A stretch of DNA of 64,000 nucleotides from Lachnospiraceae bacterium KM106-2 (GCA_009731425.1 AP018794.1:186001-250000); one strand, 5' to 3'; counted from the first letter of the stretch, positions 43,512-52,911 are shown. Numbers and translations are program-made. Notes: generated from the sequence alone by a model not told the origin.

Positions 43512-45152
43512 ATGATCCATGATGAGATGTTAAGTCTAGCAAAACAGATGATTGAGATTCCAAGTATCAACACAACGAATGGGGAAAGAGAAATCGGCGT
43601 GTTTATCGAATCTTATATTCGTAAGATTCCCTATTTTCAAAAGCATCCAGATCAGGTGATCGTTCAAGAGTTAAAAGATGATCCGCTGCATAGAAGAAAT
43701 GTAACAGCGATATTATTAGGTGAAAAAGGTGTAAGTAAAGATACCCTGTTATTTCATGGTCATACGGATACTGTTGGATTAGAGGGATATGGAGCTTTAG
43801 AAGAATATGCATGTAAACCGGATGAGTTAAGGAGACATATGCAAACTGTGGAGCTGTCTCACGAGGTCAGAGAAGATCTAGAATCAGGAGACTACTTATT
43901 TGGACGTGGTTCCTGTGATATGAAAAGTGGAGATGCGGTATTTCTTGTGACGTTAAAACAATGGAGTGAGCATCCAGAACAATTATCAGGGAATATTGTG
44001 GTGTCGTTTAATCCGGTTGAGGAAAACTTACATACAGGAATGATAGAGGGGTTAACGGTACTAGATGAGCTAAAAGAGCGTTATTCTTTGAATTTCCTAA
44101 TGGGAATCAATAATGACTTTATCGCGCCGTTATATCCGAATGATCAGAAGAAGACGATCTATACAGGAATGGTAGGAAAGTTATTGCCATGTTTTTATAT
44201 CCAAGGCAAGGAAACTCATGTAGGTCAATGTTTTGAAGGCTTTGATGCATCGATGGTAGCAGCTGGATTAGTCCACAAGATTCACTTAAACAAAGCATTT
44301 TCGGATGAATACGAAGGAGAATATTCCTATCCGCCATCAGTTCTTAAGATGAAAGATCTGAAGCCTTGGTACAATGTGCAGACGGCAGCGGAAGCCTTTG
44401 TCTATTTTAACTATTTTGTACATAATGCGTCGATGGAAGAGATCACCGATAAGCTGGTAACGGCAGCTGGCGAAGTCTTCGAGGAAACAGTAGAAAAGAT
44501 AAATTCAGAGTATCAGTGGTTCTGTGAGAAGAGCGGACAAGAGTATATGGAATATCACTATAAGAAACGAGTAGTTACCTATGATGAGCTCTATCAGATC
44601 GCGAAAGAAAAACCTGGTTTTTCAAATCAGAAGTTAGCAGAGATCATACAGAAGGAATTGGAGAAAAAGACGGATACGCGGGAAGTACCAATCGCGATGA
44701 TCCGTTACCTTTTGCAGACAGCAGGGATTACGACACCGATCATTGTAGTTTATTATGCGGCTCCTTATTGTCCTCATAATACGTTGCAAGGAGAGAATGA
44801 AAAGTTAGTTAATGATTTGAAGAAGATTACAGCAGAAGTAATGGATGAAACAGGAGACGAATACCGATTCTTACGGTTTTATCCGAGTCTGTCTGATAGT
44901 AGTTACTTGAAAATTGATGATACAAAGGAATCCGTAGATGTCTTAAAAAATAATTTTCCAGCATTTGAGCATCTATATCCGGTGCCACTCAAACTGATCC
45001 AGAAGATTAACATTCCGGCAGTGAATTTTGGCTGTTATGGTAAGGATGCACATAAATGGACGGAGCGGGTAAACATACCATATACGTTTGGAGTTTTACC
45101 AAAGCTGATTGAGAAAACGATCACTTACTATTTAGAAAAGGGGAGAGATTGA
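43512..45152 (+). CDS. rocB: RocB-like M20 family hydrolase (arginine utilisation)
   Basis: 546 residues, the length of RocB. M20 zinc-hydrolase motifs: LLFHGHTDTVG near 76 (first ligand His and Asp), GRGSCDMKSGDAV near 135 (bridging Asp), and NPVEENLHTG near 172 (catalytic Glu pair). Also RocB-specific: LESGDYLFGRG, THVGQCFEGFDAS and YFNYFVHNAS. RocB belongs to the arginine regulon in Bacillus, but its reaction is not established; hydrolysis of an N-acyl or peptide-like bond is expected. GAGGAATACAT precedes the ATG. First gene of a six-gene operon. Confidence 0.85.
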   Translation: MIHDEMLSLAKQMIEIPSINTTNGEREIGVFIESYIRKIPYFQKHPDQVIVQELKDDPLHRRNVTAILLGEKGVSKDTLLFHGHTDTVGLEGYGALEEYACKPDELRRHMQTVELSHEVREDLESGDYLFGRGSCDMKSGDAVFLVTLKQWSEHPEQLSGNIVVSFNPVEENLHTGMIEGLTVLDELKERYSLNFLMGINNDFIAPLYPNDQKKTIYTGMVGKLLPCFYIQGKETHVGQCFEGFDASMVAAGLVHKIHLNKAFSDEYEGEYSYPPSVLKMKDLKPWYNVQTAAEAFVYFNYFVHNASMEEITDKLVTAAGEVFEETVEKINSEYQWFCEKSGQEYMEYHYKKRVVTYDELYQIAKEKPGFSNQKLAEIIQKELEKKTDTREVPIAMIRYLLQTAGITTPIIVVYYAAPYCPHNTLQGENEKLVNDLKKITAEVMDETGDEYRFLRFYPSLSDSSYLKIDDTKESVDVLKNNFPAFEHLYPVPLKLIQKINIPAVNFGCYGKDAHKWTERVNIPYTFGVLPKLIEKTITYYLEKGRD

Positions 45153-46303
45153 TGAAGAAACTTGTATTAAGCGGAAAACGAATTATTACAGGAGCAGGAT
45201 CTCTTAAGGAGTTAGAAGAACTTCCTTATGAACGAATTGCTATTGTTACGGGCGGACAGTCTATGATCCGTACTGGTGTAATCGAGAAAGCAAGAGAGTA
45301 TTTAGGAAACAAGGAAAGAGAAGTAACCGTATTTTCTGGTGTTCCGAAAAATCCTTCTTTTGAGGAAGTGCAAAAGGGTATAGAAGTATTACGAGAATTT
45401 AAGCCTGATTGTGTCTTAGCCATCGGTGGTGGATCAGCAATGGATTGTGCCAAGGCGATGTTATTATTTTATGAATTCCCATTTTTAACTTTTGAAAATG
45501 TCTTAGCATATAATCAGCGCGGTGAGATTCCGGCAGAGCGTTCCACAGCATTGATCTGCGTTCCATCTACTTCGGGAACGGGTTCTGAAGTAACAAGAGG
45601 AACCGTGATCACGGATACGAACAAACAATTAAAGGTTCCGATCATGACGGATTGCTTACGACCGGATATTGCGATCTTAGATCCTGAGATCACCATGACC
45701 ATGCCGGCTAAGATTGCTGCTGAGACGGGAATGGATGCTCTCACTCATGCCATCGAAGCTTATACCAATCATAATCTAGATGATTTTGATGCTTCCTTAT
45801 GTGCTGGTGCGATCAAAGGAATTATGGAGTGGCTTCCAGAGTCTTGTGAGAAGGGAACCATAGAATCTAGAGAAAAGATACATAATTACCAAGCGATGGC
45901 TGGCATTGGATTTGCCAATGTGGGATTAGGTATGGTACATGGTATCGCCCATTCGTTTGGTGCTGCATTTGATATGGCACATGGACTAACGAATGCGATC
46001 ATTTTACCATATGTGCTTTCCTACAATAGCCGTGATGAAGTGGTGAAGGAAAAGTTAGAGGAGTTATCTTATCTTTGTCACTGTGAGGATATTGTAAAAG
46101 AAATTAGAAAGATGCGTAAAAGACTTGGAATTCCGGCTTGTTTTTTAGAGGCAGGAATTACTGAGCAGATGTATCAAGAGAAACATGACTTGTTATTAGA
46201 TCATGCCATGCTTGGAGCCACCAATGTCAATCCGGTTAAGATGACAAGAGAAGAAATGGAAAAGATGCTTGTAGCCGTTGTATATGGTAAGGAAGAGGAA
46301 TAG
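45152..46303 (+). CDS. Iron-containing alcohol dehydrogenase
   Basis: 383 residues from ATG 45152, whose A overlaps the preceding TGA. Group III dehydrogenase: IGGGSAMDCAKAM near 93, PSTSGTGSEVTRGTVI near 137, iron ligands in GMDALTHAIEAYTN and MVHGIAHSFGAAFDMAHGLTNAI. In this operon its likely role is to reduce the aldehyde made by the adjacent aminotransferase, for example succinic semialdehyde to 4-hydroxybutyrate; that substrate is inferred from context alone. Confidence 0.93.
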   Translation: MKKLVLSGKRIITGAGSLKELEELPYERIAIVTGGQSMIRTGVIEKAREYLGNKEREVTVFSGVPKNPSFEEVQKGIEVLREFKPDCVLAIGGGSAMDCAKAMLLFYEFPFLTFENVLAYNQRGEIPAERSTALICVPSTSGTGSEVTRGTVITDTNKQLKVPIMTDCLRPDIAILDPEITMTMPAKIAAETGMDALTHAIEAYTNHNLDDFDASLCAGAIKGIMEWLPESCEKGTIESREKIHNYQAMAGIGFANVGLGMVHGIAHSFGAAFDMAHGLTNAIILPYVLSYNSRDEVVKEKLEELSYLCHCEDIVKEIRKMRKRLGIPACFLEAGITEQMYQEKHDLLLDHAMLGATNVNPVKMTREEMEKMLVAVVYGKEEE

Positions 46304-46316
46304 GAGGATGAGTCAG

Positions 46317-47591
46317 ATGAAGAGTATGTATGAGCGTTGTATGGAGGTAATGCCAGAAGTAGCAGGAAGAGCAACCACATTAGGAGTTACGGATTCTAAA
46401 GGGTGCTATCTTTATACCGAGGATGGAAGAAAAGTATTAGATTTCGCCAGTGGTGTAGCCGTTAATAATCTGGGAAATAAGAATGAGCGAGTAGCAAAGG
46501 CCATTAAAGATCAGTTAGATACGATGATCCATGTTGGCCATAATGTGGTTTACTATGAATCTTATGTTAAGTTGGCAGAAAAGCTAGTAGAACTGACGGG
46601 TGGAGATACCAAAGTATACTTTAGCAACTCTGGTGCAGAAGCCAATGAGGGAGCTATGAAACTAGCAAAATACGTAACAAAGCGTCCTGGTATCATATCT
46701 TTTGTCAACTCCTTTCATGGAAGGACGATCGGCAGTGTATCCATTACCGGATCCAATTCCGCATATCGAAAATACTATGAACCATTGTTGCCAAGCGTTT
46801 ATTGGGCTCAATATGCAAATTGCTACCGATGTCCATTTCATCAGGAAAAAGGAAGCTGTCATATGGAATGTCTGAAGCAGTTTGATGAGATTTTCTCTCA
46901 TATGATCGATCCAGAATGTGTCGCGGCTATGGTTGTGGAGCCAGTTCAAGGCGAGGGCGGTTATATTGTCCCACCAAAAGAGTTTTTGCAAGGATTGCGT
47001 AAAATCTGTGATGACCATGGAATTATGCTGATCTTTGATGAAGTTCAGACAGGGGTAGGTCGTACCGGCGAATTGTACGCTTACCAAACCTTTGATGTGA
47101 GACCAGATATCTTTACAACGGCAAAGGCAATTGGTGGTGGTATCCCATTATCAGCGATCGTTGCAAAGAAAGAAATTATGGACCAGTGGCCGGCAGGAGC
47201 ACATGGGGGAACGTTCGGAGGAAATCCACTTGCATGTGCTGCGGCATTAGAAAACCTACAGATCATTGAAGAGGATCATTTATTAGATCACTGCAAAGAG
47301 ATGGGAAGTTATTTTATGAAACGACTGTATGATCTTAAGGAGAAATACACTGTGATCGGAGATGTACGTGGAGTTGGTCTTATGATCGGTATGGAGATCG
47401 TTTCAGAAGATGGTGAGCCAGACGCTGCATTGACGGCTCTGATCAAGAAGCAGGCATTGGAGAAAGATGTGTTATTACTAACTTGTGGCAGCAGTCATAA
47501 TGTGGTACGGTTTATTGCTCCACTTATCGTAACACAAAAAGAGATTGATATTGCGGTAACTGCTATTGATGCTATTTTGAAAGAGATGTGA
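46317..47591 (+). CDS. Class III PLP aminotransferase (GabT/ArgD/RocD type)
   Basis: 424 residues from ATG 46317; AGGAGG at 46302-46307 fits this codon and is too close to the ATG at 46308. Motifs: YFSNSGAEANEGAMKLAK near 100 (PLP phosphate), SFHGRTIGS, IFDEVQTGVGRTGELYA, the PLP lysine in TTAKAIGGGIPLSA, and GAHGGTFGGNPLACAAAL. The last motif is GABA-transaminase-like. It would move the terminal amino group of GABA, ornithine or a similar omega-amino acid to 2-oxoglutarate. Confidence 0.92.
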   Translation: MKSMYERCMEVMPEVAGRATTLGVTDSKGCYLYTEDGRKVLDFASGVAVNNLGNKNERVAKAIKDQLDTMIHVGHNVVYYESYVKLAEKLVELTGGDTKVYFSNSGAEANEGAMKLAKYVTKRPGIISFVNSFHGRTIGSVSITGSNSAYRKYYEPLLPSVYWAQYANCYRCPFHQEKGSCHMECLKQFDEIFSHMIDPECVAAMVVEPVQGEGGYIVPPKEFLQGLRKICDDHGIMLIFDEVQTGVGRTGELYAYQTFDVRPDIFTTAKAIGGGIPLSAIVAKKEIMDQWPAGAHGGTFGGNPLACAAALENLQIIEEDHLLDHCKEMGSYFMKRLYDLKEKYTVIGDVRGVGLMIGMEIVSEDGEPDAALTALIKKQALEKDVLLLTCGSSHNVVRFIAPLIVTQKEIDIAVTAIDAILKEM

Positions 47592-47598
47592 AGGATTT

Positions 47599-48510
47599 AT
47601 GATCCTATTCAAGCAGATGATCATGCTGTTTGTGATCATGATATTAGGTTATGTTATGGCAAGAAAGAAGATCTTGGATGATCATACAAGTAAGTCGATT
47701 TCTTGGATCATTGTAAATGTGGCTAATCCTGCGTTGATTTTATCGGGTGCTTTGGGCGGTAATACGATTTCAAAGAAAGACTTTCTAACGACGATGGTCG
47801 TCGCTTTCCTTGTCTTTTTCGGATTAATACTGATCGCAGAGTGTCTGATTCCAGCTTTTCGATTAAAGCAAGAGGATAAAGGCGTGTATAAGATCATGCT
47901 GGTATTTTCCAATATCGGATTTATGGGATTCCCAATCATTTCTGCGCTATATGGAACGAAGGCTCTCTTATATGGCTCGGTTTTTTTATTAGTATTTAAT
48001 GTTTTAATCTATACTTATGGAATTATGAGTATGTCCAAGCAGAAGATGTCTCTGAAGGGCTCATTAAGAAAGTGTTTTAACATCGGCGTGGCAGCAGGGA
48101 TTGCATCATTTGTTATTTCTTTTTGCCAGATTCCCTTACCGGAAACAATAAATCAGATCATAACGATGTTAAGCAGTATTACAGCACCCTTAAGTATGAT
48201 GGTTATTGGGGCATCTTTTATCCATATTGAACTCAAAGAGATTATAACAGATTGGAAGTTGTTATTTTTTGCTTGTATCAAACTATTGGTATTGCCGATC
48301 GTAGGAATTAATCTGATCCGTCTCTTTACAGATAATATTATTGTTTGGGAGGTATCGATGGTCCTTCTTGCAACACCATCCGGAAGTATGGCAGCAATGC
48401 TGGCTCAGCAGTTTGGTGGAAATTATGAAACAGCATCAAAGGGAATTGCAGTAACTACGTTATTATCAGTTGTAACTATGCCATTGGTATTTATGGTGGC
48501 TGGTCTATAG
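47599..48510 (+). CDS. AEC (auxin efflux carrier) family transporter
   Basis: 303 residues, about ten hydrophobic segments in two halves. Family features are MILGYVMARKKILDD near 12, NPALILSGAL near 41, NIGFMGFPIISALYG near 100, and the second-half SAPLSMMVIGAS-like segment ITAPLSMMVIGASF. Bacterial members move carboxylates such as malate or malonate; here it may export the pathway's acid end product or import its substrate (inference). SD AAGGA, 7 bases after the aminotransferase. Confidence 0.9.
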   Translation: MILFKQMIMLFVIMILGYVMARKKILDDHTSKSISWIIVNVANPALILSGALGGNTISKKDFLTTMVVAFLVFFGLILIAECLIPAFRLKQEDKGVYKIMLVFSNIGFMGFPIISALYGTKALLYGSVFLLVFNVLIYTYGIMSMSKQKMSLKGSLRKCFNIGVAAGIASFVISFCQIPLPETINQIITMLSSITAPLSMMVIGASFIHIELKEIITDWKLLFFACIKLLVLPIVGINLIRLFTDNIIVWEVSMVLLATPSGSMAAMLAQQFGGNYETASKGIAVTTLLSVVTMPLVFMVAGL

Positions 48511-48521
48511 GAGGAATGAAT

Positions 48522-49511
48522 ATGGCAACCTTACAAATGTATATGGATCGAAGTAAGATAAAGAATATGTTTGAGTCAGAAGTTTTTGAAGAGGTATGGG
48601 GAGATCAATTTGGAGTGGATAACTCCGTTGGGAAGATTCGAAAGATCTTATTACATCGTCCGGGAATTGAATTGGAGCAGTTAAAAGATGGCGCATATGA
48701 AGAAGAGGCAGGCGCGCGTATCTTAACGGATGAAAAGGGAAGAATTCGAAACTATTTTAAGTCGAGAGAACTGCCCGATCTTGGATTGATGCAGGAGCAG
48801 CATGATAAGATGGCCGAAATACTGAAAGGGGAAGGAATCGAAGTTCATTATCTAACCGATCCTACTTACAAGTGGACGAATCTGACGTTTACTAGAGACG
48901 TGGCATTGATGGTACCAAAGGGTACCATTTTAACCCGCTTTGCCATGTATTTTCATCAAGGAGATACCTTTGTGACACAGAAATTCATGGCGGACCAGAA
49001 GATACCGATCCTAGGTGCCATCCAGGGAATGGGTACGATCGAAGGTGGGTCTTTCTCTATGCTAGATCCGAAAACAGCTATTATTGGTCGTTCCGTACGA
49101 ATTAATGATGCTGGTATTGAACAGTTGCGACAACTATTATCCTATCAAGGCATTGAACTGATCGTCATTGATATGCCGGCTTATTATATCCATTTGGATG
49201 AAGCGTTTCTTCCTGTTGACCGAGATAAAATCTTAGTGAGCACTTTTATTTTGCCACACTGGTTTTTAACCATGTTAAAAGAACGAGGCTATACCTTGAT
49301 TGAGACAGATCGGGACGACCCAATGCTCACGAATAACTGCTTGGCACTGGAACCGGGAAAAGTATTATTTTCGGAAAAAGGGATCAGTACGAGAAAGAAT
49401 CTTGAAAAAGCTGGTGTGGAGACTATACCAGTCGATATTTCAGAAATCAATAAATTAGGAGGCGGCATTCATTGTTCGACCTTGCCACTGTTAAGGGATC
49501 ATATCGATTAA
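48522..49511 (+). CDS. Guanidino-group modifying enzyme (amidinotransferase / DDAH / arginine deiminase superfamily)
   Basis: 329 residues from ATG 48522 (AGGAGG 7 bases upstream; the ATG at 48516 is too close). Pentein-fold features: KIRKILLHRPGIELEQL near 43, NLTFTRDVALMVPKG near 120 with the substrate-binding Asp, GTIEGGSFSMLD, the catalytic-His segment YYIHLDEAFLPVD, and a C-terminal nucleophile Cys in GGGIHCSTLPL. It would hydrolyse or transfer the guanidino carbon of an arginine-like compound (citrulline-type product). The exact substrate is not determined; it is not a canonical 400-residue ArcA. Confidence 0.85.
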   Translation: MATLQMYMDRSKIKNMFESEVFEEVWGDQFGVDNSVGKIRKILLHRPGIELEQLKDGAYEEEAGARILTDEKGRIRNYFKSRELPDLGLMQEQHDKMAEILKGEGIEVHYLTDPTYKWTNLTFTRDVALMVPKGTILTRFAMYFHQGDTFVTQKFMADQKIPILGAIQGMGTIEGGSFSMLDPKTAIIGRSVRINDAGIEQLRQLLSYQGIELIVIDMPAYYIHLDEAFLPVDRDKILVSTFILPHWFLTMLKERGYTLIETDRDDPMLTNNCLALEPGKVLFSEKGISTRKNLEKAGVETIPVDISEINKLGGGIHCSTLPLLRDHID

Positions 49512-49529
49512 GTGATTGGAGGAATCATT

Positions 49530-50147
49530 ATGGAGAAAAAATTCATTATTACAATTACAAGACAGTTTGGTAGTATGGGACGTCCTATTGCAAAGAAGTT
49601 GGCTGAAAGATTGGGAGTCAATTATTACGATCGGGATATTGTTGATCTGACAGCGCAGAAATTAAAGATGCCGGTTTCCGTGATCGGTGATCTGGAAGAA
49701 TCCGTACAAGGAAAGTTCTTTCGGATGAAATATCCGCTTGGAATGGGAACAAGTGATATCCAAGATACCATCTTTGAACAGCAGATGAAGATCATCAAAG
49801 AGCTTGCCTCTAAAGAATCCTGTATCATAGTTGGACGATGTTCGGATTACATTTTACGTGAGTTTTCTAATAGTATTCATATTTATATCTATGCGCCAAA
49901 AGAGAAACGGTATCAGGTATGTCTCAATGAATTTAAGATGGAGCCGGATGAAGCAAAGAAAATGATGCTTGAAGTGGATCGTGCACGCGAACGTTACCAC
50001 AAAGAATACGCGGGCTATCTGCCTAGTGACAGTCAGTATAAGAATCTGATGATAGATAGCAGTATTCTTGGTGTGGATGGTACGGTAGATTTACTGGTAC
50101 AATATATGAATCTTTACTTTGAACAAAAGAAAAACTTGAAAGGCTGA
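49530..50147 (+). CDS. Cytidylate kinase-like family protein
   Basis: 205 residues from ATG 49530 (SD GGAGG). P-loop NTPase of the AAK6/cytidylate-kinase-like family: ITITRQFGSMGRPIAKKLAERLG at residues 6-28, YYDRDIVDLTA, CIIVGRCSDYILRE near 97, and a helical lid with MMLEVDRARERYHKEYAG. The glycine-rich loop GSMGRP deviates from the kinase GSGKG form, as in this family. The substrate is unknown; co-occurrence with the amino-acid operon is unexplained. Last gene of the operon. Confidence 0.85.
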   Translation: MEKKFIITITRQFGSMGRPIAKKLAERLGVNYYDRDIVDLTAQKLKMPVSVIGDLEESVQGKFFRMKYPLGMGTSDIQDTIFEQQMKIIKELASKESCIIVGRCSDYILREFSNSIHIYIYAPKEKRYQVCLNEFKMEPDEAKKMMLEVDRARERYHKEYAGYLPSDSQYKNLMIDSSILGVDGTVDLLVQYMNLYFEQKKNLKG

Positions 50148-50157
50148 TACGCGATAA

Positions 50158-50167
50158 CTGTATACAT
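50158..50167. promoter_or_regulatory. GTATAC palindrome downstream of the RocB operon
   Basis: CTGTATACAT, 9 of 10 matches to ATGTATACAT, 70 bases upstream of the -35 of the amino-acid transporter promoter. Confidence 0.45.
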
Positions 50168-50236
50168 TTCTCACCTGTTTTAATCATATAAGAAAATATA
50201 ATTAACATAAGTTTCTAAGGAAAATCCAATATATGG

Positions 50237-50298
50237 TTGACAAAACATAAATCCTATGATAGTATTCCATACATAAACAAACAGAATACAGTATACAT
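50237..50298 (+). promoter_or_regulatory. Promoter of the amino acid ABC operon with downstream operator
   Basis: TTGACA (50237-50242), 17-base spacer, TAGTAT (50260-50265); CAGTATACAT (50289-50298) lies in the early transcribed region. Confidence 0.65.
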
Positions 50299-50303
50299 TT
50301 TAT

Positions 50304-50346
50304 AAACAAAGACGTTTTGATCCCAGTGATCGGAACGTCTTTGTTT
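50304..50346 (+). terminator. Long hairpin in the leader of the amino acid ABC operon
   Basis: 13-bp perfect stem AAACAAAGACGTT / AACGTCTTTGTTT with a 17-base loop, ending 34 bases before the first start codon. The T-tract is interrupted, so it is either an attenuator or a structured leader. The 50148-50380 gap holds no gene. Confidence 0.6.
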
Positions 50347-50380
50347 GCGTTTAAGCAGAGAGAAGAAAGGGTGAAATAGG

Positions 50381-51133
50381 ATGGGTGAAGAGAATAGAGT
50401 AGAAAAGGATCCAATCTTAACGGTAAAATCGCTTTCTAAAAATTTTAGTACCCTTACCGTTTTAAGAGATATTAATATGAATGTCTATAAAGGGGAAGTC
50501 GTAGCAATCATTGGACCATCCGGATCTGGAAAGAGTACCCTGCTTCGTTGTATGAATGCATTAGAGACGATCAGTGGTGGGGACATCTGGTTTAAAGATA
50601 TCCTAATCAATAAAGAGAAGAATCTGGCAAAATTGAGAGCAGAGATCGGGATGGTATTTCAGCATTTTAATTTATTCCCTAATATGACCGTGCTAAAGAA
50701 TATTACATTTGCACCGATGAAAGTACGAAAAAGAGATAAGAATGAAATTAAGGAAGAAGCAATTCAATTGCTTCAGTCAGTTGGATTAGAAGATAAGAAG
50801 GATGTTTATCCATCTACCTTATCAGGAGGCCAGAAGCAGCGTGTTGCAATCGCAAGAGCGTTAGCGATGAAACCGGAAATTCTATTATTTGACGAACCGA
50901 CATCGGCATTGGATCCTGAGATGGTTGGAGAAGTTTTAAGTGTAATGAAGAATCTAGCTAAAACGGGAATGACAATGCTTGTTGTAACCCATGAGATGGG
51001 ATTTGCTCGTGAGGTTGCCGACAAAGTGATCTTTATGGATGAAGGATACATCATGGAAGAAGGCACTCCGGAAGAGGTATTTGAACATACGAAGAATGAC
51101 CGAGTAAAAGCATTTTTAGATAAGATGTTATAG
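50381..51133 (+). CDS. Polar amino acid ABC transporter ATP-binding protein (GlnQ/ArtM type)
   Basis: 250 residues. P-loop GPSGSGKST near 45, Q-loop [14 protein letters not shown], signature [11 protein letters not shown], Walker [21 protein letters not shown], switch [14 protein letters not shown]. All are typical of the polar amino acid importer ATPases. The probable SD is AAAGGG at 50367-50372. First gene of a three-gene importer operon that shares putative operators with the RocB operon. Confidence 0.93.
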   Translation: MGEENRVEKDPILTVKSLSKNFSTLTVLRDINMNVYKGEVVAIIGPSGSGKSTLLRCMNALETISGGDIWFKDILINKEKNLAKLRAEIGMVFQHFNLFPNMTVLKNITFAPMKVRKRDKNEIKEEAIQLLQSVGLEDKKDVYPSTLSGGQKQRVAIARALAMKPEILLFDEPTSALDPEMVGEVLSVMKNLAKTGMTMLVVTHEMGFAREVADKVIFMDEGYIMEEGTPEEVFEHTKNDRVKAFLDKML

Positions 51134-51149
51134 GAAGGAGGAATCGAAA

Positions 51150-51839
51150 ATGACTAGTTTATTTGATATTGCTTATAAATATAGAGCGTTACTTTTAAAT
51201 GGCGCTAAGATCACCTTGATCGTTGCATTTATCACCATTATCTTTGGTTTACTCTTAGGTACGTTAATGGCATTGATCAAGATGAGCCGGTTTCGGCTGC
51301 TTCGAATATTTGCAAATGTCTATGTGGAATTTATCCGAGGCACTCCCGTATTGGTTCAGATTTTTATTGTCTTTTATGGTCTTCCGATGATCGGAATTGA
51401 GATTCCTTCTATCATGATGGGAGGCGTGGATCTATCTAGACTGATCTCCGGTATTATTGCTTTGATCGTAAATACGACAGCCTATATTTGTGAAATTGTA
51501 CGAAGCGGTATTCAGTCAGTCGATCTTGGACAGACAGAAGGTGCACTTGCTCTAGGGCTGAATAAAAGAACGACGATGTTATCTATCATATTGCCTCAAG
51601 CAATGAAAAATATATTACCAGCACTGGGAAATGAGTTCATTACGATCATTAAAACATCTTCACAGATTTCAGTGATTGGCATTGCAGAGTTGATGTATGT
51701 GGCAGATACGATCCGTGGTATCAGCTTTAAACCAATGGAACCATTAATTATAGTTGCATTGATCTATTTTGTGATCACATTTACGTTCTCTCTGATCTTA
51801 AAGAAAATCGAGAGGATACTAAGAAAAGGAACCAGATAA
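51150..51839 (+). CDS. Polar amino acid ABC transporter permease (HisM/GlnP type)
   Basis: 229 residues, about five hydrophobic segments. Family features are LLNGAKITLIVAFITIIFGLLLG near 14, YVEFIRGTPVLVQIFIVFYGLP near 62, the EAA loop GQTEGALALGLNKRTTM near 130 and ILPQAMKNILPALGNEFI. SD AAGGAGG, 16 bases after the ATPase. Confidence 0.93.
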   Translation: MTSLFDIAYKYRALLLNGAKITLIVAFITIIFGLLLGTLMALIKMSRFRLLRIFANVYVEFIRGTPVLVQIFIVFYGLPMIGIEIPSIMMGGVDLSRLISGIIALIVNTTAYICEIVRSGIQSVDLGQTEGALALGLNKRTTMLSIILPQAMKNILPALGNEFITIIKTSSQISVIGIAELMYVADTIRGISFKPMEPLIIVALIYFVITFTFSLILKKIERILRKGTR

Positions 51840-51902
51840 ATAAGGCAACAGGCGGAAGAAAATTCTGCATAAACAATACATAAAAAAGAGAGGTTGATTC
51901 GT

Positions 51903-52736
51903 ATGAAAAAAAGAATGTTATCTATCGTTTTAGTAGTAGCAATGTGTTTTGGAATCTTGACAGGCTGTGGTTCTGATAAGAAAAGCAGTGGTGAGAAAGC
52001 ATCCGCATCGATGAGTCTGTTAGAGTCGATCAAACAAAAAGGTAAGCTGGTCATTGGTACAGCGTCTGGATATCCTCCTTATGAATTTGTAGATGTTACA
52101 TCTGCAGATCAGAAAGTCATCGGTATCGATATTGAGCTGGCTCAGAAGATTGCAGATAAGATCGGTGTTAAATTAGTGGTTCAGGATATGTCATTTTCAG
52201 CGTTATTATCTTCTCTTCCAGCTAAGAAAGTCGATCTTGCGATTGCCGGTATCAATCCAACCGATGAGAGAAAGAAGACTATGGATTTCACCGATAATTA
52301 TTTAACGGCAGATCAAAGTATCTTAATTCTAAAAAAAGATGCAGATCAATATAAGACATTAGATAACTTTAAAGGAAAAACATTATCTGTTGAGAAGGCA
52401 ACAACTCAAGAGACCATTGCACAAAAGGAATTGCCAACCTGTAAATTGACTTCTCTTGAGAAAGTACCAGACTGTATCTTAGAATTAAAGAATGGGAAGG
52501 CAGCAGGTGTTGTCGTTGAGAGTATTGTAGGTCAGCAATATGTTCTTTCTGATAAGTCATTACAGTTTAGTGATGCAACCTTTAATGAAAAGAAATATTC
52601 TGCCATTGCACTTGAAAAGGGAAATGAGGATCTTCTGAAAGTAATTAATGAAGTGATCAAAGAAAATCAAGACAATGGAAATTTTGATAAGTGGGTAGAA
52701 GAGTATAGTGAAAAAGCAACAAAGAATGCAGAGTAA
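51903..52736 (+). CDS. Polar amino acid ABC transporter substrate-binding lipoprotein
   Basis: 277 residues from ATG 51903 (SD GAGAGG). Lipoprotein signal with lipobox LTGC near residue 20. The SBP_bac_3 fold has GTASGYPPYEFVD, IGIDIELAQKIADKIG, AGINPTDERKKTMDFTDNY (the Arg that clamps the ligand carboxylate) and a C-terminal IKENQDNGNFDKWVEEY. Arginine, ornithine or a relative is a likely ligand given the neighbouring operon; this is inference. Confidence 0.93.
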   Translation: MKKRMLSIVLVVAMCFGILTGCGSDKKSSGEKASASMSLLESIKQKGKLVIGTASGYPPYEFVDVTSADQKVIGIDIELAQKIADKIGVKLVVQDMSFSALLSSLPAKKVDLAIAGINPTDERKKTMDFTDNYLTADQSILILKKDADQYKTLDNFKGKTLSVEKATTQETIAQKELPTCKLTSLEKVPDCILELKNGKAAGVVVESIVGQQYVLSDKSLQFSDATFNEKKYSAIALEKGNEDLLKVINEVIKENQDNGNFDKWVEEYSEKATKNAE

Positions 52737-52788
52737 TATGAAATAACAACTCTCCTTAAAGCATAACTGATACAAGATAGAATAAACG

Positions 52789-52826
52789 GCTCTGTGTCAT
52801 GAGATTACATGATACAGAGCTTCTTT
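52789..52826 (+). terminator. Terminator of the amino acid ABC operon
   Basis: 13-bp stem GCTCTGTGTCATG / CATGATACAGAGC followed by TTCTTTT. Confidence 0.88.
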
Positions 52827-52863
52827 TGTTTACGATTGGCAAGAAGTGAAAACTTGTAAAAAT

Positions 52864-52911
52864 CGAACATATGTGCTATCCTATAATTAAAGAAAATCGA
52901 ACATAGATTCG
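52864..52911. promoter_or_regulatory. Two LexA-like boxes around the promoter of the repair operon
   Basis: CGAACATATGTGCT (52864-52877) and CGAACATAGATTCG (52898-52911) each resemble the Firmicute SOS box CGAAC-N4-GTTCG. They flank a TATAAT (52882-52887). The -35 is not clear; TTGTAA at 52854 would pair with TATCCT at 52877. Confidence 0.65.
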
